In this document: one piece after another, positions 33,924-43,099 of the stretch
Layout of the letters: each line of letters opens with the position of its first letter
Numbering within the stretch: the stretch's first letter is position 1
Assembly (NCBI RefSeq): GCF_000280905.1
Contig: NZ_ALAP01000078.1
Span: 1-64,000, forward strand
Origin: Streptomyces sp. AA1529
GTDB lineage: Bacteria; Actinomycetota; Actinomycetes; Streptomycetales; Streptomycetaceae
Direction: 5' to 3'
DNA: 64,000 nucleotides
Translations under genes and position numbers: made by a program
The notes under the pieces: model-generated
Database searches by the model: none
Told to the model about the DNA's origin: nothing
Seen by the model: the letters and a program-made list of their open reading frames with translations, nothing else

Positions 33924-34424
33924 TCACTGCACGCGGCTGCGGTCGGAGTCCTCGTCCTCGTCGTCCTCCTCGTCGGGCAGCTTGACGTCGCTCACCGCGA
34001 TGTTGACCTCGACCACCTCGAGGCCGGTCATCCGCTCGACGGACGAGACGACGTTCTCCCGCACCGCGCGCGCCACGTCGGCGATCGACACGCCGTAGTC
34101 GACGACGATCTCCAGATCGAGCGCCGTCTGCACCTCGCCGACCTCGGCCTTGACGCCCCGGCTGACCGACTTGCCGCCGCCGGGGACCCGGTCGCGCACG
34201 GCGCCGAAGGTCCGGGCCATACCGCCGCCCATCGCATGGACGCCGACCACGTCGCGGGCCGCCATGCCCGCGATCTTCTCGACCACGCCGTCGGCGATGG
34301 TGGTGCGGCCCCGGACAGCCGCCGCCCCCGGCCCGCGGCGGCCCTGGTCCGTTCCCCCGCCGGTCTGCCGTCCGGCGCTGCCGCTGCGGTTCTCGGAGCG
34401 GTTGGACGTACTGGTCTCGGACAT
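33924..34424 (-). CDS. Asp23/Gls24 family envelope stress protein (first copy)
   Basis: The 166-residue protein has a polar N-terminal tail (about 1-38) and a full Asp23 domain. The domain reads RTTIADGVVEKIAGMAARDV, then EVQTALDLEIVVDYGVSIAD and ERMTGLEVVEVNIAVSDVKL. The tail is very acidic (EEDDEDEDSD). It is the promoter-proximal gene of a five-gene cluster on the - strand and divergent from a 273-residue conserved protein. GAGAGGGG lies before the ATG. No sigma-B-type promoter was found by eye. Confidence 0.85.
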   Translation of the reverse strand: MSETSTSNRSENRSGSAGRQTGGGTDQGRRGPGAAAVRGRTTIADGVVEKIAGMAARDVVGVHAMGGGMARTFGAVRDRVPGGGKSVSRGVKAEVGEVQTALDLEIVVDYGVSIADVARAVRENVVSSVERMTGLEVVEVNIAVSDVKLPDEEDDEDEDSDRSRVQ

Positions 34425-34638
34425 CTCTGCGCCCCTCTCGGAGGTTCGAAGCGGCCTGCCGCTCCGGCACTCAACGTAGGCACATCCCGGCCGACGGCGC
34501 GCGCGCAGATCCGGTGCACTCCTCCGTGCGGGTGACCCTTGCCCCCCGTACGCCGTGCGGTCCGCGCGGGCGCGCCGTCGGCGCGGAAGGTTCTCTCACG
34601 GCGGGAACGGCGGCGGACACGGAAGGGAAGTGCGCGCC

Positions 34639-35460
34639 ATGGCGGCGGAACGGGCGACCACGGAGGTACGGCAGCAGCTCGGACTGGGGCGGATCCTGCC
34701 GCTGGGCGAGGCGGCGGACGGCGCCTGGGTCGCGGAGGAGGCGGCGTTGGCGGAGCTGCACCGGTCGGTGCCCGGCGCCCGGCTGAGCGCGGTGCGGCTG
34801 GACCCCTCCGGCCCGCGCGCCACCGCCGAGTCCGCCGTACCCGCACCCGCCGGCGCCCTGCCGCCGGGGCCGCTGACGCTGACCGCGAATCTGGCCGTGT
34901 ACGCCGACCGTCCGGTTCCGACCGCGGCCGAGGAGGTGCGGCGCACCCTGCTGGCGGCGGCCGAGGGTGAGCTGGGTCTGCCGCTGGAGTATGTGGACCT
35001 GCGGGTGACCGAGCTGGTGGAGGCGGGCGGCGCGGGAGGCGGGCGCGGCCAGGAGGAGGGGTCCGGCCCGCGGGAGAGCGCGGAGGCCCCGGATTCCGGG
35101 CCGGAGCCCGCGGCGCGTGGCGCGGGGCCGGAGGGGCGGGCGGCGGCCGCGGGGACGGAGCAGGAGGAGGCCGCCGGCCGCGTCGCCCGGGCCGTGCTCG
35201 CCGTGGAGGGCGTGGTCCGGCTCGCCCCCGCGCAGGGGCCCGCCTTCACGCATGTCGCCGTGGGGCCGCGGTTCGGTGCCGTCCGCATCGAGGGCGACCC
35301 GGGGGCGGGCCCTTGCCATGTGCTGCTCAGGGTGGCCGTCTCGCCCGCCCGGCGCGTGCTGGACACCGCGCGCGCCGCGGGTGCCGCGGCGCGCGGGGCG
35401 CTCGGCACCTCCGGCGGGGTGACGGTGGCGGTCCTGGTGGCCGCCGTCGACCGGAGGTGA
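34639..35460 (+). CDS. Conserved hypothetical protein divergent from the asp23 cluster
   Basis: The 273-residue soluble protein is Ala/Gly/Glu-rich. Its N-terminal part contains WVAEEAALAELHRSV and a strand region LTLTANLAVYADRPVPTAAE. A low-complexity Gly/Glu/Ser linker occupies about 135-175. A C-terminal alpha/beta part ends GVTVAVLVAAVDRR. The tandem regions resemble degenerate Asp23-like repeats, which fits its location, but I cannot assign a family with certainty. AGGGAAG precedes ATG 34639. It converges on the crotonase gene. Confidence 0.65.
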   Translation: MAAERATTEVRQQLGLGRILPLGEAADGAWVAEEAALAELHRSVPGARLSAVRLDPSGPRATAESAVPAPAGALPPGPLTLTANLAVYADRPVPTAAEEVRRTLLAAAEGELGLPLEYVDLRVTELVEAGGAGGGRGQEEGSGPRESAEAPDSGPEPAARGAGPEGRAAAAGTEQEEAAGRVARAVLAVEGVVRLAPAQGPAFTHVAVGPRFGAVRIEGDPGAGPCHVLLRVAVSPARRVLDTARAAGAAARGALGTSGGVTVAVLVAAVDRR

Positions 35461-35484
35461 GCCGCCGGACGGAAGCGGGCGGCT
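35460..35484. terminator. Inverted repeat spanning two convergent stop codons
   Basis: AGCCGCC (35460-35466) and GGCGGCT (35478-35484) form a 7-bp stem. It begins in the stop codon of the + strand gene and ends in that of the crotonase gene, so it may end both transcripts. Confidence 0.45.
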
Positions 35485-36262
35485 AGTCGCCGAGCCCGGC
35501 CAGGTCGCGGAGGCGGCGTGCCTGGGCGGCGCGCTCGGCGGCGCGCTGCTCGTCGAAGCCGCGCGTGCCGGCACCGGCGAGCAGCGCCTTGGTCTCGACG
35601 ACGGCTCCCCGCGGTGCGGCCAACAGCGCGGCGGCCAGATCGGTGACGGCGCCGTCCAGTTCGTCGACGGGCACCACCAGGTTGGCGAGCCCGACGCGTT
35701 CGGCCTCCTCGGCGTGGACGAAGCGGCCGGTGGCGCAGATCTCCAGGGCGCGCGCCGGACCGACCAGGTGCACCAGCGGGTGCGTCCCGGTCAGGTCGGG
35801 CACCAGCCCCAGGCTGGTCTCGCGCATGGCGAACTGCACGTCCCGCGCGCAGACCCGCAGGTCGCAGGCGAGTGCGAGCTGGAACCCGGCGCCGATGGCG
35901 TGCCCCTGGACCGCCGCGACGCTGATCAGGTCGGAGCGGCGCCACCAGGTGAAGGCCTCCTGGTACTCCGCGATGGCGGCGTCCAGTTCCTCGTCACCAC
36001 CGTGCGCGAGGTCCAGGAACGACGGTTCGCCGTCGAAGCCCTCGGGCTCGAAAGCCTGCCGGTCGAGCCCGGCGGAGAAGGACTTGCCCTCGCCGCGCAG
36101 CACGACGACCCGGACCGTGCCCGGCAGCACGCGCCCCGCCTCGGCCAGTGCCCGCCAGGTGGCGGGCGTCTGCGCGTTGCGCTTGGCCGGGTTGGTGAGG
36201 GTGACCGTGGCCACCTCGCCGTCGGCGGCGACGTGTACGCCGTCCTGGTTGAGCAGGGTCAT
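35483..36262 (-). CDS. Enoyl-CoA hydratase/isomerase family protein
   Basis: The 259-residue crotonase-fold protein has the oxyanion-hole segments GEGKSFSAGLDRQAF and AVQGHAIGAGFQLALACDLR, plus MRETSLGLVPDLTGTHPLVH. In that segment the usual second catalytic acid position is Asp (PDLTG), a pattern of hydratases or hydrolases of unclear specificity. It acts on acyl-CoA thioesters, but the substrate is unknown. GGAGG lies 6 nt before ATG 36262. The gbn gene is upstream on the same strand, 75 nt away. Confidence 0.87.
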   Translation of the reverse strand: MTLLNQDGVHVAADGEVATVTLTNPAKRNAQTPATWRALAEAGRVLPGTVRVVVLRGEGKSFSAGLDRQAFEPEGFDGEPSFLDLAHGGDEELDAAIAEYQEAFTWWRRSDLISVAAVQGHAIGAGFQLALACDLRVCARDVQFAMRETSLGLVPDLTGTHPLVHLVGPARALEICATGRFVHAEEAERVGLANLVVPVDELDGAVTDLAAALLAAPRGAVVETKALLAGAGTRGFDEQRAAERAAQARRLRDLAGLGD

Positions 36263-36337
36263 CGAGGTCCTCCGGTGGTTACCCAGCAGTATTGCCAACT
36301 GAAGAGTAACTACCGGAGGGTCCGCTCGAAAGCCTCC

Positions 36338-36559
36338 TCAGGAGGAGCTCGACTTCTTGCCTCGGGTCGCTCCGCCGCGTCCGCGCAGGGTCACACCCGA
36401 CTCGCTGAGCATCCGGTGCACAAACCCGTAGGAACGGCCGGTCTCTTCGGCCAGCGCCCTGATGCTCGCTCCGGAGTCGTACTTCTTCTTCAGGTCTGCC
36501 GCGAGCTTCTCGCGCGCGGCGCCGGTAACCCGGCTGCCCTTCTTCAGAGTCTCGGCCAC
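36338..36559 (-). CDS. gbn: Gbn-like GATC-binding nucleoid-associated protein
   Basis: The 73-residue basic protein consists of a helical N-terminus (MAETLKKGSRVTGAAREKLA) and a Hin-recombinase-like helix-turn-helix (SIRALAEETGRSYGFVHRML), with a Gly/Arg/Lys tail. From memory it matches Gbn (SCO1839), a small nucleoid protein that recognises GATC and affects development and antibiotic production. GTG 36559 has GGAGG 5 nt upstream. ATG 36598, also with a strong ribosome site, would add 13 residues in frame. Confidence 0.82.
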   Translation of the reverse strand: MAETLKKGSRVTGAAREKLAADLKKKYDSGASIRALAEETGRSYGFVHRMLSESGVTLRGRGGATRGKKSSSS

Positions 36560-36906
36560 CCGTGCCTCCTCATGGGAAGTGCGCTCTGTGCTTCTCATGA
36601 TCACCCCTCCCTGCACATCTGGCCACCCATTCGGCAAGGTCTTCATGGGCGGCTCGGGAACTTGTGCACGCCGGGAGCACCCGGCGGACACCGTTCCGCT
36701 CTCCGTGCAGATGCACGTGCATACCGGATACCGGAGCGTATGAACGAGGAAAACAGCAGGTCAAAGACGATTCGGAGGAATCGGTCCGGACCGTCGCCGC
36801 CTGCTGCCACGGGGGCACCGGCCGGCCGTCGGGCCGCGCCGGAGTACCAGCCGCACTCACTCAGATGAAGGATCAACCGTCGGCCGAATGATCCATCCCG
36901 GATGGA
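36560..36906. other. 347-bp upstream region of gbn
   Basis: This spans from the gbn start to the ABC-F stop. GATC sites occur at 36599, 36870, 36890 and (just inside the ABC-F end) 36905. A perfect palindrome sits at the upstream border (36889-36909). Apart from these I see no gene; short ORFs here lack ribosome sites and family signatures. Confidence 0.4.
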
Positions 36907-36909
36907 TCA
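36889..36909. repeat. 10-bp palindrome with two GATC sites at the ABC-F stop codon
   Basis: TGATCCATCC, one base, GGATGGATCA is a perfect inverted repeat whose right arm contains the ABC-F TGA codon (on the - strand, 36907-36909). It may be the ABC-F terminator, and its paired GATC sites are also candidate Gbn targets near its gene. Confidence 0.6.
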
Positions 36910-38505
36910 AGCAAGGGCGACGAGGTCCGCGTACTCCTGGCCCCACAGGTCCTCGATCCCGTCCGGCAGCATGATGATCCGCTCCGGCTCCAGTGCCTCG
37001 ACGGCGCCCTCGTCGTGGGTGACCAGCACGACGGCTCCGGTGAAGGTGTGCAGGGCGCCCAGGATCTCCTCCCGGCTGGCCGGGTCGAGGTTGTTGGTCG
37101 GCTCGTCCAGCAGCAGCACGTTGGCCGAGGAGACGACCAGCGTGGCCAGGGCCAACCGGGTCTTCTCCCCGCCGGAGAGCACCCCGGCGGGCTTGTCCAC
37201 GTCGTCGCCGGAGAAGAGGAAGGAGCCCAGCGTCTTGCGGATCTCGACCAGATCCATGTCCGGCGCCGCCGAGCGCATGTTCTCCAGCACCGTGCGCTCG
37301 GGATCCAGCGTCTCGTGCTCCTGCGCGTAGTAGCCGAGCTTCAGCCCGTGGCCGGGCACGACCTTGCCGGTGTCCGGCTCCTCGACCCCGGCCAGCAGCC
37401 GCAGCAGCGTCGTCTTGCCCGCACCGTTGAGACCGAGGATGACGACGCGGGAGCCCCGGTCGACGGCCAGGTCGACGCCGGTGAAGATCTCCAGCGAGCC
37501 GTAGGACTTCGACAGGTCCTCGGCCATCAGCGGGGTCTTGCCGCAGGGCGCCGGATCGGGGAAGCGCAGCTTGGCCACCTTGTCGCTCTGCCGCTCGCCC
37601 TCCAGCCCGGACAGCAGCTTCTCGGCACGGCGCGCCATGTTCTTGGCCGCCACGGCCTTGGTGGCCTTGGCCCGCATCTTGTCGGCCTGGGAATTGAGGG
37701 CCGCCGCCTTCTTCTCCGCATTGGCCCGCTCCCGGCGGCGGCGCTTCTCGTCGTCCTCACGCTGGGTGAGGTACTGCTTCCAGCTCATGTTGTAGATGTC
37801 GATGGCCGACCGGTTGGCGTCCAGGTAGAAGACCTTGTTGACCACCGTCTCCACCAGGTCGACGTCGTGGGAGATGACGATGAGGCCGCCGCGGTAGGTC
37901 TTGAGGAAGTCGCGCAGCCAGACGATCGAGTCGGCGTCCAGGTGGTTGGTCGGCTCGTCCAGCAGCAGGATGTCGGCGTCCGAGAAGAGGATGCGGGCCA
38001 GCTCGACGCGGCGCCGCTGACCGCCGGAGAGGGTGTGCAGCGGCTGGCCCAGCACCCGGTCGGGAAGGCCGAGGCTGGCGGCGATGGTCGCCGCCTCCGC
38101 CTCGGCCGCGTAGCCGCCCTTGGTGAGGAACTCGGTCTCCAGGCGCTCGTACTTCTTCATCGCCTTCTCGCGCGTGGCGCCCTTGCCGGCGGCGATGCGC
38201 TCCTCGTTCTCCTGCATCTTGCGCAGCACCACGTCCAGACCGCGGGCGGAGAGGATGCGGTCGCGCGCGAGCACGTCGAGGTCTCCGGTGCGCGGGTCCT
38301 GCGGGAGGTAGCCGACCTCGCCGCTGCTGGTGATGGAGCCGGCGGCGGGCGTGCCCTCACCCGCCAGGCACTTGGTGAGCGTCGTCTTGCCCGCGCCGTT
38401 GCGCCCCACCAGGCCGATGCGGTCGCCCCTGGCGATCCGGAAGGTGGCCGACTCGATGAGGACGCGTGCTCCGGCGCGCAGCTCAAGACCGGTTGCGGTG
38501 ATCAC
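36907..38505 (-). CDS. ABC-F family ribosome-associated ATPase
   Basis: The 532-residue protein has two ABC domains and no membrane segment. Domain 1 has GRNGAGKTT, LSGGQRRRVEL and ILLLDEPTNHLD. Domain 2 has GLNGAGKTT, LSGGEKTRLAL and VLLLDEPTNNLD. The interdomain linker (about 240-320) is a charged helical hairpin (REDDEKRRRRERANAEKKAA), the part that reaches into the ribosome in ABC-F factors. It could be a translation factor or an antibiotic-protection protein. GGAG lies 8 nt before GTG 38505. A short ORF and a hairpin occupy its leader. Confidence 0.92.
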   Translation of the reverse strand: MITATGLELRAGARVLIESATFRIARGDRIGLVGRNGAGKTTLTKCLAGEGTPAAGSITSSGEVGYLPQDPRTGDLDVLARDRILSARGLDVVLRKMQENEERIAAGKGATREKAMKKYERLETEFLTKGGYAAEAEAATIAASLGLPDRVLGQPLHTLSGGQRRRVELARILFSDADILLLDEPTNHLDADSIVWLRDFLKTYRGGLIVISHDVDLVETVVNKVFYLDANRSAIDIYNMSWKQYLTQREDDEKRRRRERANAEKKAAALNSQADKMRAKATKAVAAKNMARRAEKLLSGLEGERQSDKVAKLRFPDPAPCGKTPLMAEDLSKSYGSLEIFTGVDLAVDRGSRVVILGLNGAGKTTLLRLLAGVEEPDTGKVVPGHGLKLGYYAQEHETLDPERTVLENMRSAAPDMDLVEIRKTLGSFLFSGDDVDKPAGVLSGGEKTRLALATLVVSSANVLLLDEPTNNLDPASREEILGALHTFTGAVVLVTHDEGAVEALEPERIIMLPDGIEDLWGQEYADLVALA

Positions 38506-38532
38506 TGGAAGACTCCAAGGCAGGACTGTGGA

Positions 38533-38570
38533 CGTGCGTACGGAAGAAGTGCGGAAGCGGCGTACGCACG
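38533..38570 (-). promoter_or_regulatory. Stem-loop in the ABC-F leader, possible attenuator
   Basis: CGTGCGTACG and CGTACGCACG (38561-38570 and 38533-38542) form a perfect 10-bp stem with an 18-nt loop. It begins one base after the stop codon of a seven-codon ORF and ends 27 nt before the ABC-F start. Confidence 0.6.
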
Positions 38571-38571
38571 C

Positions 38572-38595
38572 CTAATGCACGAGGAGATGAGGCAT
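38572..38595 (-). CDS. Putative leaderless seven-codon leader peptide (MPHLLVH)
   Basis: ATG 38595 opens a short ORF ending at TAG 38572. TAGACT (38603-38608) lies exactly 7 nt upstream, so the mRNA would begin at this ATG. A 10-bp stem starts one base after its stop. The layout fits ribosome-mediated control, as known for drug-resistance ABC-F genes in other bacteria. The peptide itself is not recognised. Confidence 0.5.
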   Translation of the reverse strand: MPHLLVH

Positions 38596-38602
38596 GCGGA
38601 CC

Positions 38603-38608
38603 AGTCTA
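38603..38608 (-). promoter_or_regulatory. -10 element upstream of the ABC-F leader ORF
   Basis: TAGACT on the - strand, 7 nt before ATG 38595. No clear -35 hexamer is seen at 16-18 bp; GC content drops just upstream (AAATGCGTTT). Confidence 0.5.
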
Positions 38609-38691
38609 CCGGCGGAAGGCAAACGCATTTCCGGAGCACTGCCGCACACCGCGGCCCGCCGGGTGCGGCGGGAGGGCGGGCGTGCCCCGCC

Positions 38692-40143
38692 TCACTCCCC
38701 TCCGGTGTGCACCTGGAAGGCGGCCCGGCGCACGGCCTTGGCCAGCGCGGGGTCGGGATGCGCGGCGGCGAGCGCGACCAGGACCTGCACCGTGCGCGGG
38801 TGCCCCGTCGCCCGGACCTCCTCCAGCAGCTTGGGCACCGAGCCCTGTACGGCGGTGCCCAGATGGTCGACCAGCAGGCGCTCCTCGCCGTGGTCGGTGA
38901 CGGCGGCCGCGGTGTCCACCCACAGCCAGGTCGCCTCCTGCCGGGTGAGCACACCGGGTGCGCCGCCCGAGAGGTCCTCCGGATCGGTGCCCGCCTGCTC
39001 GGCCAGCCACAGCAGCGCGTAGGGCCGCAGGGTGGGCTCCTCCGCGGCCTCCTGCACCGCCTCCTCGGCGGGTGCCCCCACCACGCGCAGCGCCTCGAAG
39101 GCCAGCCCCCGGATGAGCGCGTCCTCACCCCGGGCCGCCTCCAGCAGCTCGGTGACCGCCGGTGAGGTGGGGCGCGCGGCGAGCCAGGCGCGGTACTCGT
39201 CCCGGGCCGGACCCGGGGTCATCCGGGCGCAGCCGCGCAGCATCTCGCCGGCGGACTGCTCGATGTTCCCGGCCGGGCTCTGCGCGGCCACGCAGATCTG
39301 CTCCAGTTTGGTCCACACCGCCCAGTTGCCGAGCGGGGTGAGGACGGCCGAGCCCTGCCGCACACGGGTCTCCGGAGCGGGTTCCTCGTCCGCGCAGCGG
39401 GTCAGCGCGCCGACGGCGCAGAGCCCGTCCAGCGCCCAGTCCAGCAGCCCGGGCAGGGCGACGCCGACCGTCGCGCGGTTCGGCTCCTGGTCGCGTTCGG
39501 CCCGCAGCTCGGCGATGCGCTCGGCGAGCAGGTCGTGCAGCAGGTCGAAGGTGACGGGGCCACCGGAGAGGTGCATCACCGACAGGAACTGCGGCACCGC
39601 CTCGACGATCTCCGCGACCAGGCTCTGCTCGTGCGGCAGCGGGGCAGGGTGCGCGAGCGACCACGCGTCGAAGAGGGCGACCCAGCCGCGCAGCACGGCG
39701 CTGTCGTCGTGGTCCCAGGCCCGCAGCCGCCATCCGGCACGGGCGGTCTCCCCGTGGAGTTCGATGAGGCCGGCCAGCTTGGCCCGGTCCCAGTGGGCGC
39801 GCAGCACCGGGACCGTCAACCGCAGCGCTTCGGCCGCGCGTTCGGTCTCGGTGCCGGCCTGCGGCGAGCGGCCGGTGGCGGCGGCCCAGCGGGCCACGCG
39901 CACGGCCTCGGCGAGGCAGTCGCGGGCATACCGGGCGAGCTGGTCGCGGGGCAGCACACCGTCCGGGGGCGGTGGCGTCCTGGCGGATCGCCTGGTCGTC
40001 ACGGTGCGCCGGGCGGCGGCGACGGGTTGTCGGGGAACGAGCCGGAGCCGGTTGTCCCCCGGGGTACGGGACGTCGTCACAGGGGCAGTCTTCACGCTGT
40101 GCCGTGGAAACCCAAACCTGGGGTGCCGATTCCGGTCGTTCAT
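38692..40143 (-). CDS. Large conserved hypothetical protein with helical-repeat C-terminus
   Basis: The 483-residue soluble protein has a basic disordered N-terminus (about 1-60) and a helical middle (about 65-330, with ARWAAATGRSPQAGTETERA). The C-terminus (about 330-483) is of HEAT/Armadillo-like helical pairs, for example PAVTELLEAARGEDALIRGL and HPRTVQVLVALAAAHPDPAL. I do not recognise a family function; protein-protein interaction is inferred from the repeats. The start is uncertain: GGAGGGG sits almost directly before ATG 40143, and later GTG codons are possible. Confidence 0.7.
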   Translation of the reverse strand: MNDRNRHPRFGFPRHSVKTAPVTTSRTPGDNRLRLVPRQPVAAARRTVTTRRSARTPPPPDGVLPRDQLARYARDCLAEAVRVARWAAATGRSPQAGTETERAAEALRLTVPVLRAHWDRAKLAGLIELHGETARAGWRLRAWDHDDSAVLRGWVALFDAWSLAHPAPLPHEQSLVAEIVEAVPQFLSVMHLSGGPVTFDLLHDLLAERIAELRAERDQEPNRATVGVALPGLLDWALDGLCAVGALTRCADEEPAPETRVRQGSAVLTPLGNWAVWTKLEQICVAAQSPAGNIEQSAGEMLRGCARMTPGPARDEYRAWLAARPTSPAVTELLEAARGEDALIRGLAFEALRVVGAPAEEAVQEAAEEPTLRPYALLWLAEQAGTDPEDLSGGAPGVLTRQEATWLWVDTAAAVTDHGEERLLVDHLGTAVQGSVPKLLEEVRATGHPRTVQVLVALAAAHPDPALAKAVRRAAFQVHTGGE

Positions 40144-40245
40144 CCCCTCCGGCGAGCCGCCCGGGGGCGGCTGAGGAGGACTCAGGGTGACGCGGCCTCA
40201 TCCGGGCGGCGCGACCCGCCGGCTGCGGGGCACCGGCCCGGCGGC

Positions 40246-40341
40246 CCTCGGTTCGACGGGGTCCCGGACCCGCGGGGCCTCGGATCGGCGGGGTCCCGGG
40301 GCTGCGGGACCTCAGATCAACGGGGTGATGAAGCGGCGCAG
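40246..40341. repeat. Three imperfect 32-bp tandem copies
   Basis: CCTCGG/CCTCAG marks units starting at 40246, 40278 and 40310. Units share CGACGGGGTCCCGG-type sequence with drift. The third copy covers the stop codon and last residues of the hydrolase gene (on the - strand). Confidence 0.55.
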
Positions 40342-41469
40342 CGCCTCCTCGTAACCGTGCGGGTCGGCGTTCCACATGGCGGCGTGCGGAGCGTCCGGGA
40401 CCTCGCGCAAGGAGATCAGCCGGGGGCGTCGCGCGGCCAGCGCCCGGGAGCTGTCCACGGACGCGACGGTGTCGTCGGGGCCGTGCAGCACCAGGGTGGG
40501 CACGGCGAGCCTGGCGGAGTCCACCACCGCGACGTCCCGTCCCTCGGGCAGACCGGCGCGGCCCTGCACGGCGCGCACGACGAGCGGCAGCAGCGCGCGC
40601 GGGGTGCCCCGGGAGGCGGCCAGCGCACGCACGGTGGCCGGCCAGTCCAGTACGGGCGAGTCCAGCACCAGGCCGGCCACCCGGTCCCGCAGCGGGGAGT
40701 TCGCGGCGGTGTGCAGCGCCATCGTGGCACCGCTGGACCAGCCGTGCAGGATCACCCGCCGGGCGCCGTGCTGCACCGCGTAGCGGAGGGCGGCGTCCAG
40801 GTCGCGCCACTCGGAGTTGCCCAGGTGCCCGATGCCGTCGGGGTACGGGGGCGCGCCGGGGTCCCCGCGGTAGGCGATGTCGAGCACCGGGACGCTGAAC
40901 CGCCGGTAGAAGGGGACGAGCGCCAGGGGGTGCTCACGGGTGGCGCCGAGTCCGTGCACGGCGATCACCCAGACGCCGCGGTCGCCGGGGACGAACCAGG
41001 CGGGCAGCGGGCCGAGTTCACCGGGGATCTCGACGTCCGCGTACGCCGTCCCGAGTGCCTCGCCGGGGTCCCCGACGTACACCTGCGGGGTGAGGCGGAC
41101 GGTGGTGCCGACGCTCAGCCGCCCGCGGTCCACGCGGCGCAGTTCCCGTACCACGGCGTGCGGGCGGGGCCGCGCGGCGGTCGCGTCCGCCAGCACCGGG
41201 CCGACGACGGCGTGCACCCCGCGTCCGGTCAGGCCGTAGACGCCGGGCAGCTGGGCGGCCAGGGAGCGGGTGACGGCGACCTTGCCGTCGTCGTGCGAGT
41301 GCACCGTCAGCCGGGTGCCCTCGAACCCCGCGGTGGGCCCGCTGCCGGCGTCGCCCCGGGGCCGCGGGGGGCGCAGCGCGGCGTCGGCCGCGTACCGTCC
41401 GGCCGCCAGGGTGGCCACGCCGGTACCGAGCACGGTGGTGGCGGCCAGGGCCGCGGTTCGCAGGCGCAT
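40312..41469 (-). CDS. Alpha/beta hydrolase, membrane-anchored or exported
   Basis: The 385-residue protein begins with a hydrophobic segment (TAALAATTVLGTGVATLAAG) that can act as a signal anchor. The hydrolase domain (about 165-385) has the nucleophile elbow HGWSSGAT, the acid in LHGPDDTVA and the His in DAPHAAMW, so the triad is complete. It resembles the lysophospholipase/peptidase S9-like group; the substrate is unknown. ATG 41469 directly follows GGAGG with very short spacing, so the start is only fairly sure. Confidence 0.82.
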   Translation of the reverse strand: MRLRTAALAATTVLGTGVATLAAGRYAADAALRPPRPRGDAGSGPTAGFEGTRLTVHSHDDGKVAVTRSLAAQLPGVYGLTGRGVHAVVGPVLADATAARPRPHAVVRELRRVDRGRLSVGTTVRLTPQVYVGDPGEALGTAYADVEIPGELGPLPAWFVPGDRGVWVIAVHGLGATREHPLALVPFYRRFSVPVLDIAYRGDPGAPPYPDGIGHLGNSEWRDLDAALRYAVQHGARRVILHGWSSGATMALHTAANSPLRDRVAGLVLDSPVLDWPATVRALAASRGTPRALLPLVVRAVQGRAGLPEGRDVAVVDSARLAVPTLVLHGPDDTVASVDSSRALAARRPRLISLREVPDAPHAAMWNADPHGYEEALRRFITPLI

Positions 41470-41684
41470 CCTCCACAGTGTTGACGCGATCGGAGGCGGG
41501 AAACCAGCGGGGCGGGCCGGGAGGGTGACACCCGACCGGGGGAACCGGGAGGGAAGCGGCAGCGCACGCCGGGGTGTTGGCCGGCGGGCGGCCGCGTCGC
41601 GTTGGCTCCGCGCGGCCCGCTGATTACGGTGTGACCTGGCCCACACAACAGGCGTCAGGGGGCGACACTTCGATGCCCGCCCCA

Positions 41685-41720
41685 GTTCACCTTCCGTTCA
41701 CTCGCCGTCTTTACGTTCAC
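41685..41720 (+). promoter_or_regulatory. PHO box (PhoP direct repeats) before pitH2
   Basis: GTTCACC TTCC (41685-41695) and GTTCACT CGCC (41696-41706) are 11-bp direct repeats spaced exactly 11 bp. They are followed by a degenerate third unit (GTCTTTA at 41707) and another GTTCAC at 41715. This matches the Streptomyces PhoP direct-repeat unit GTTCACC. It lies 37-72 bp before the start codon. Confidence 0.75.
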
Positions 41721-41756
41721 GACGTCAATGCCCCTCGAACTGATTGTGCCTGGTGA

Positions 41757-43082
<1,326 letters not shown>

Positions 43083-43099
43083 GCAGAAGGGACGACCGC

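Noticed and set aside
34425..34638. Sigma-B-type stress promoter for the asp23 cluster
   Set aside because: No GNNT-N14-16-GGGTAC/T pattern was found in the divergent region on either strand.
36643..36876. 77-codon ORF between gbn and the ABC-F gene
   Set aside because: It overlaps other small ORFs in all frames, has no motif and no ribosome site.
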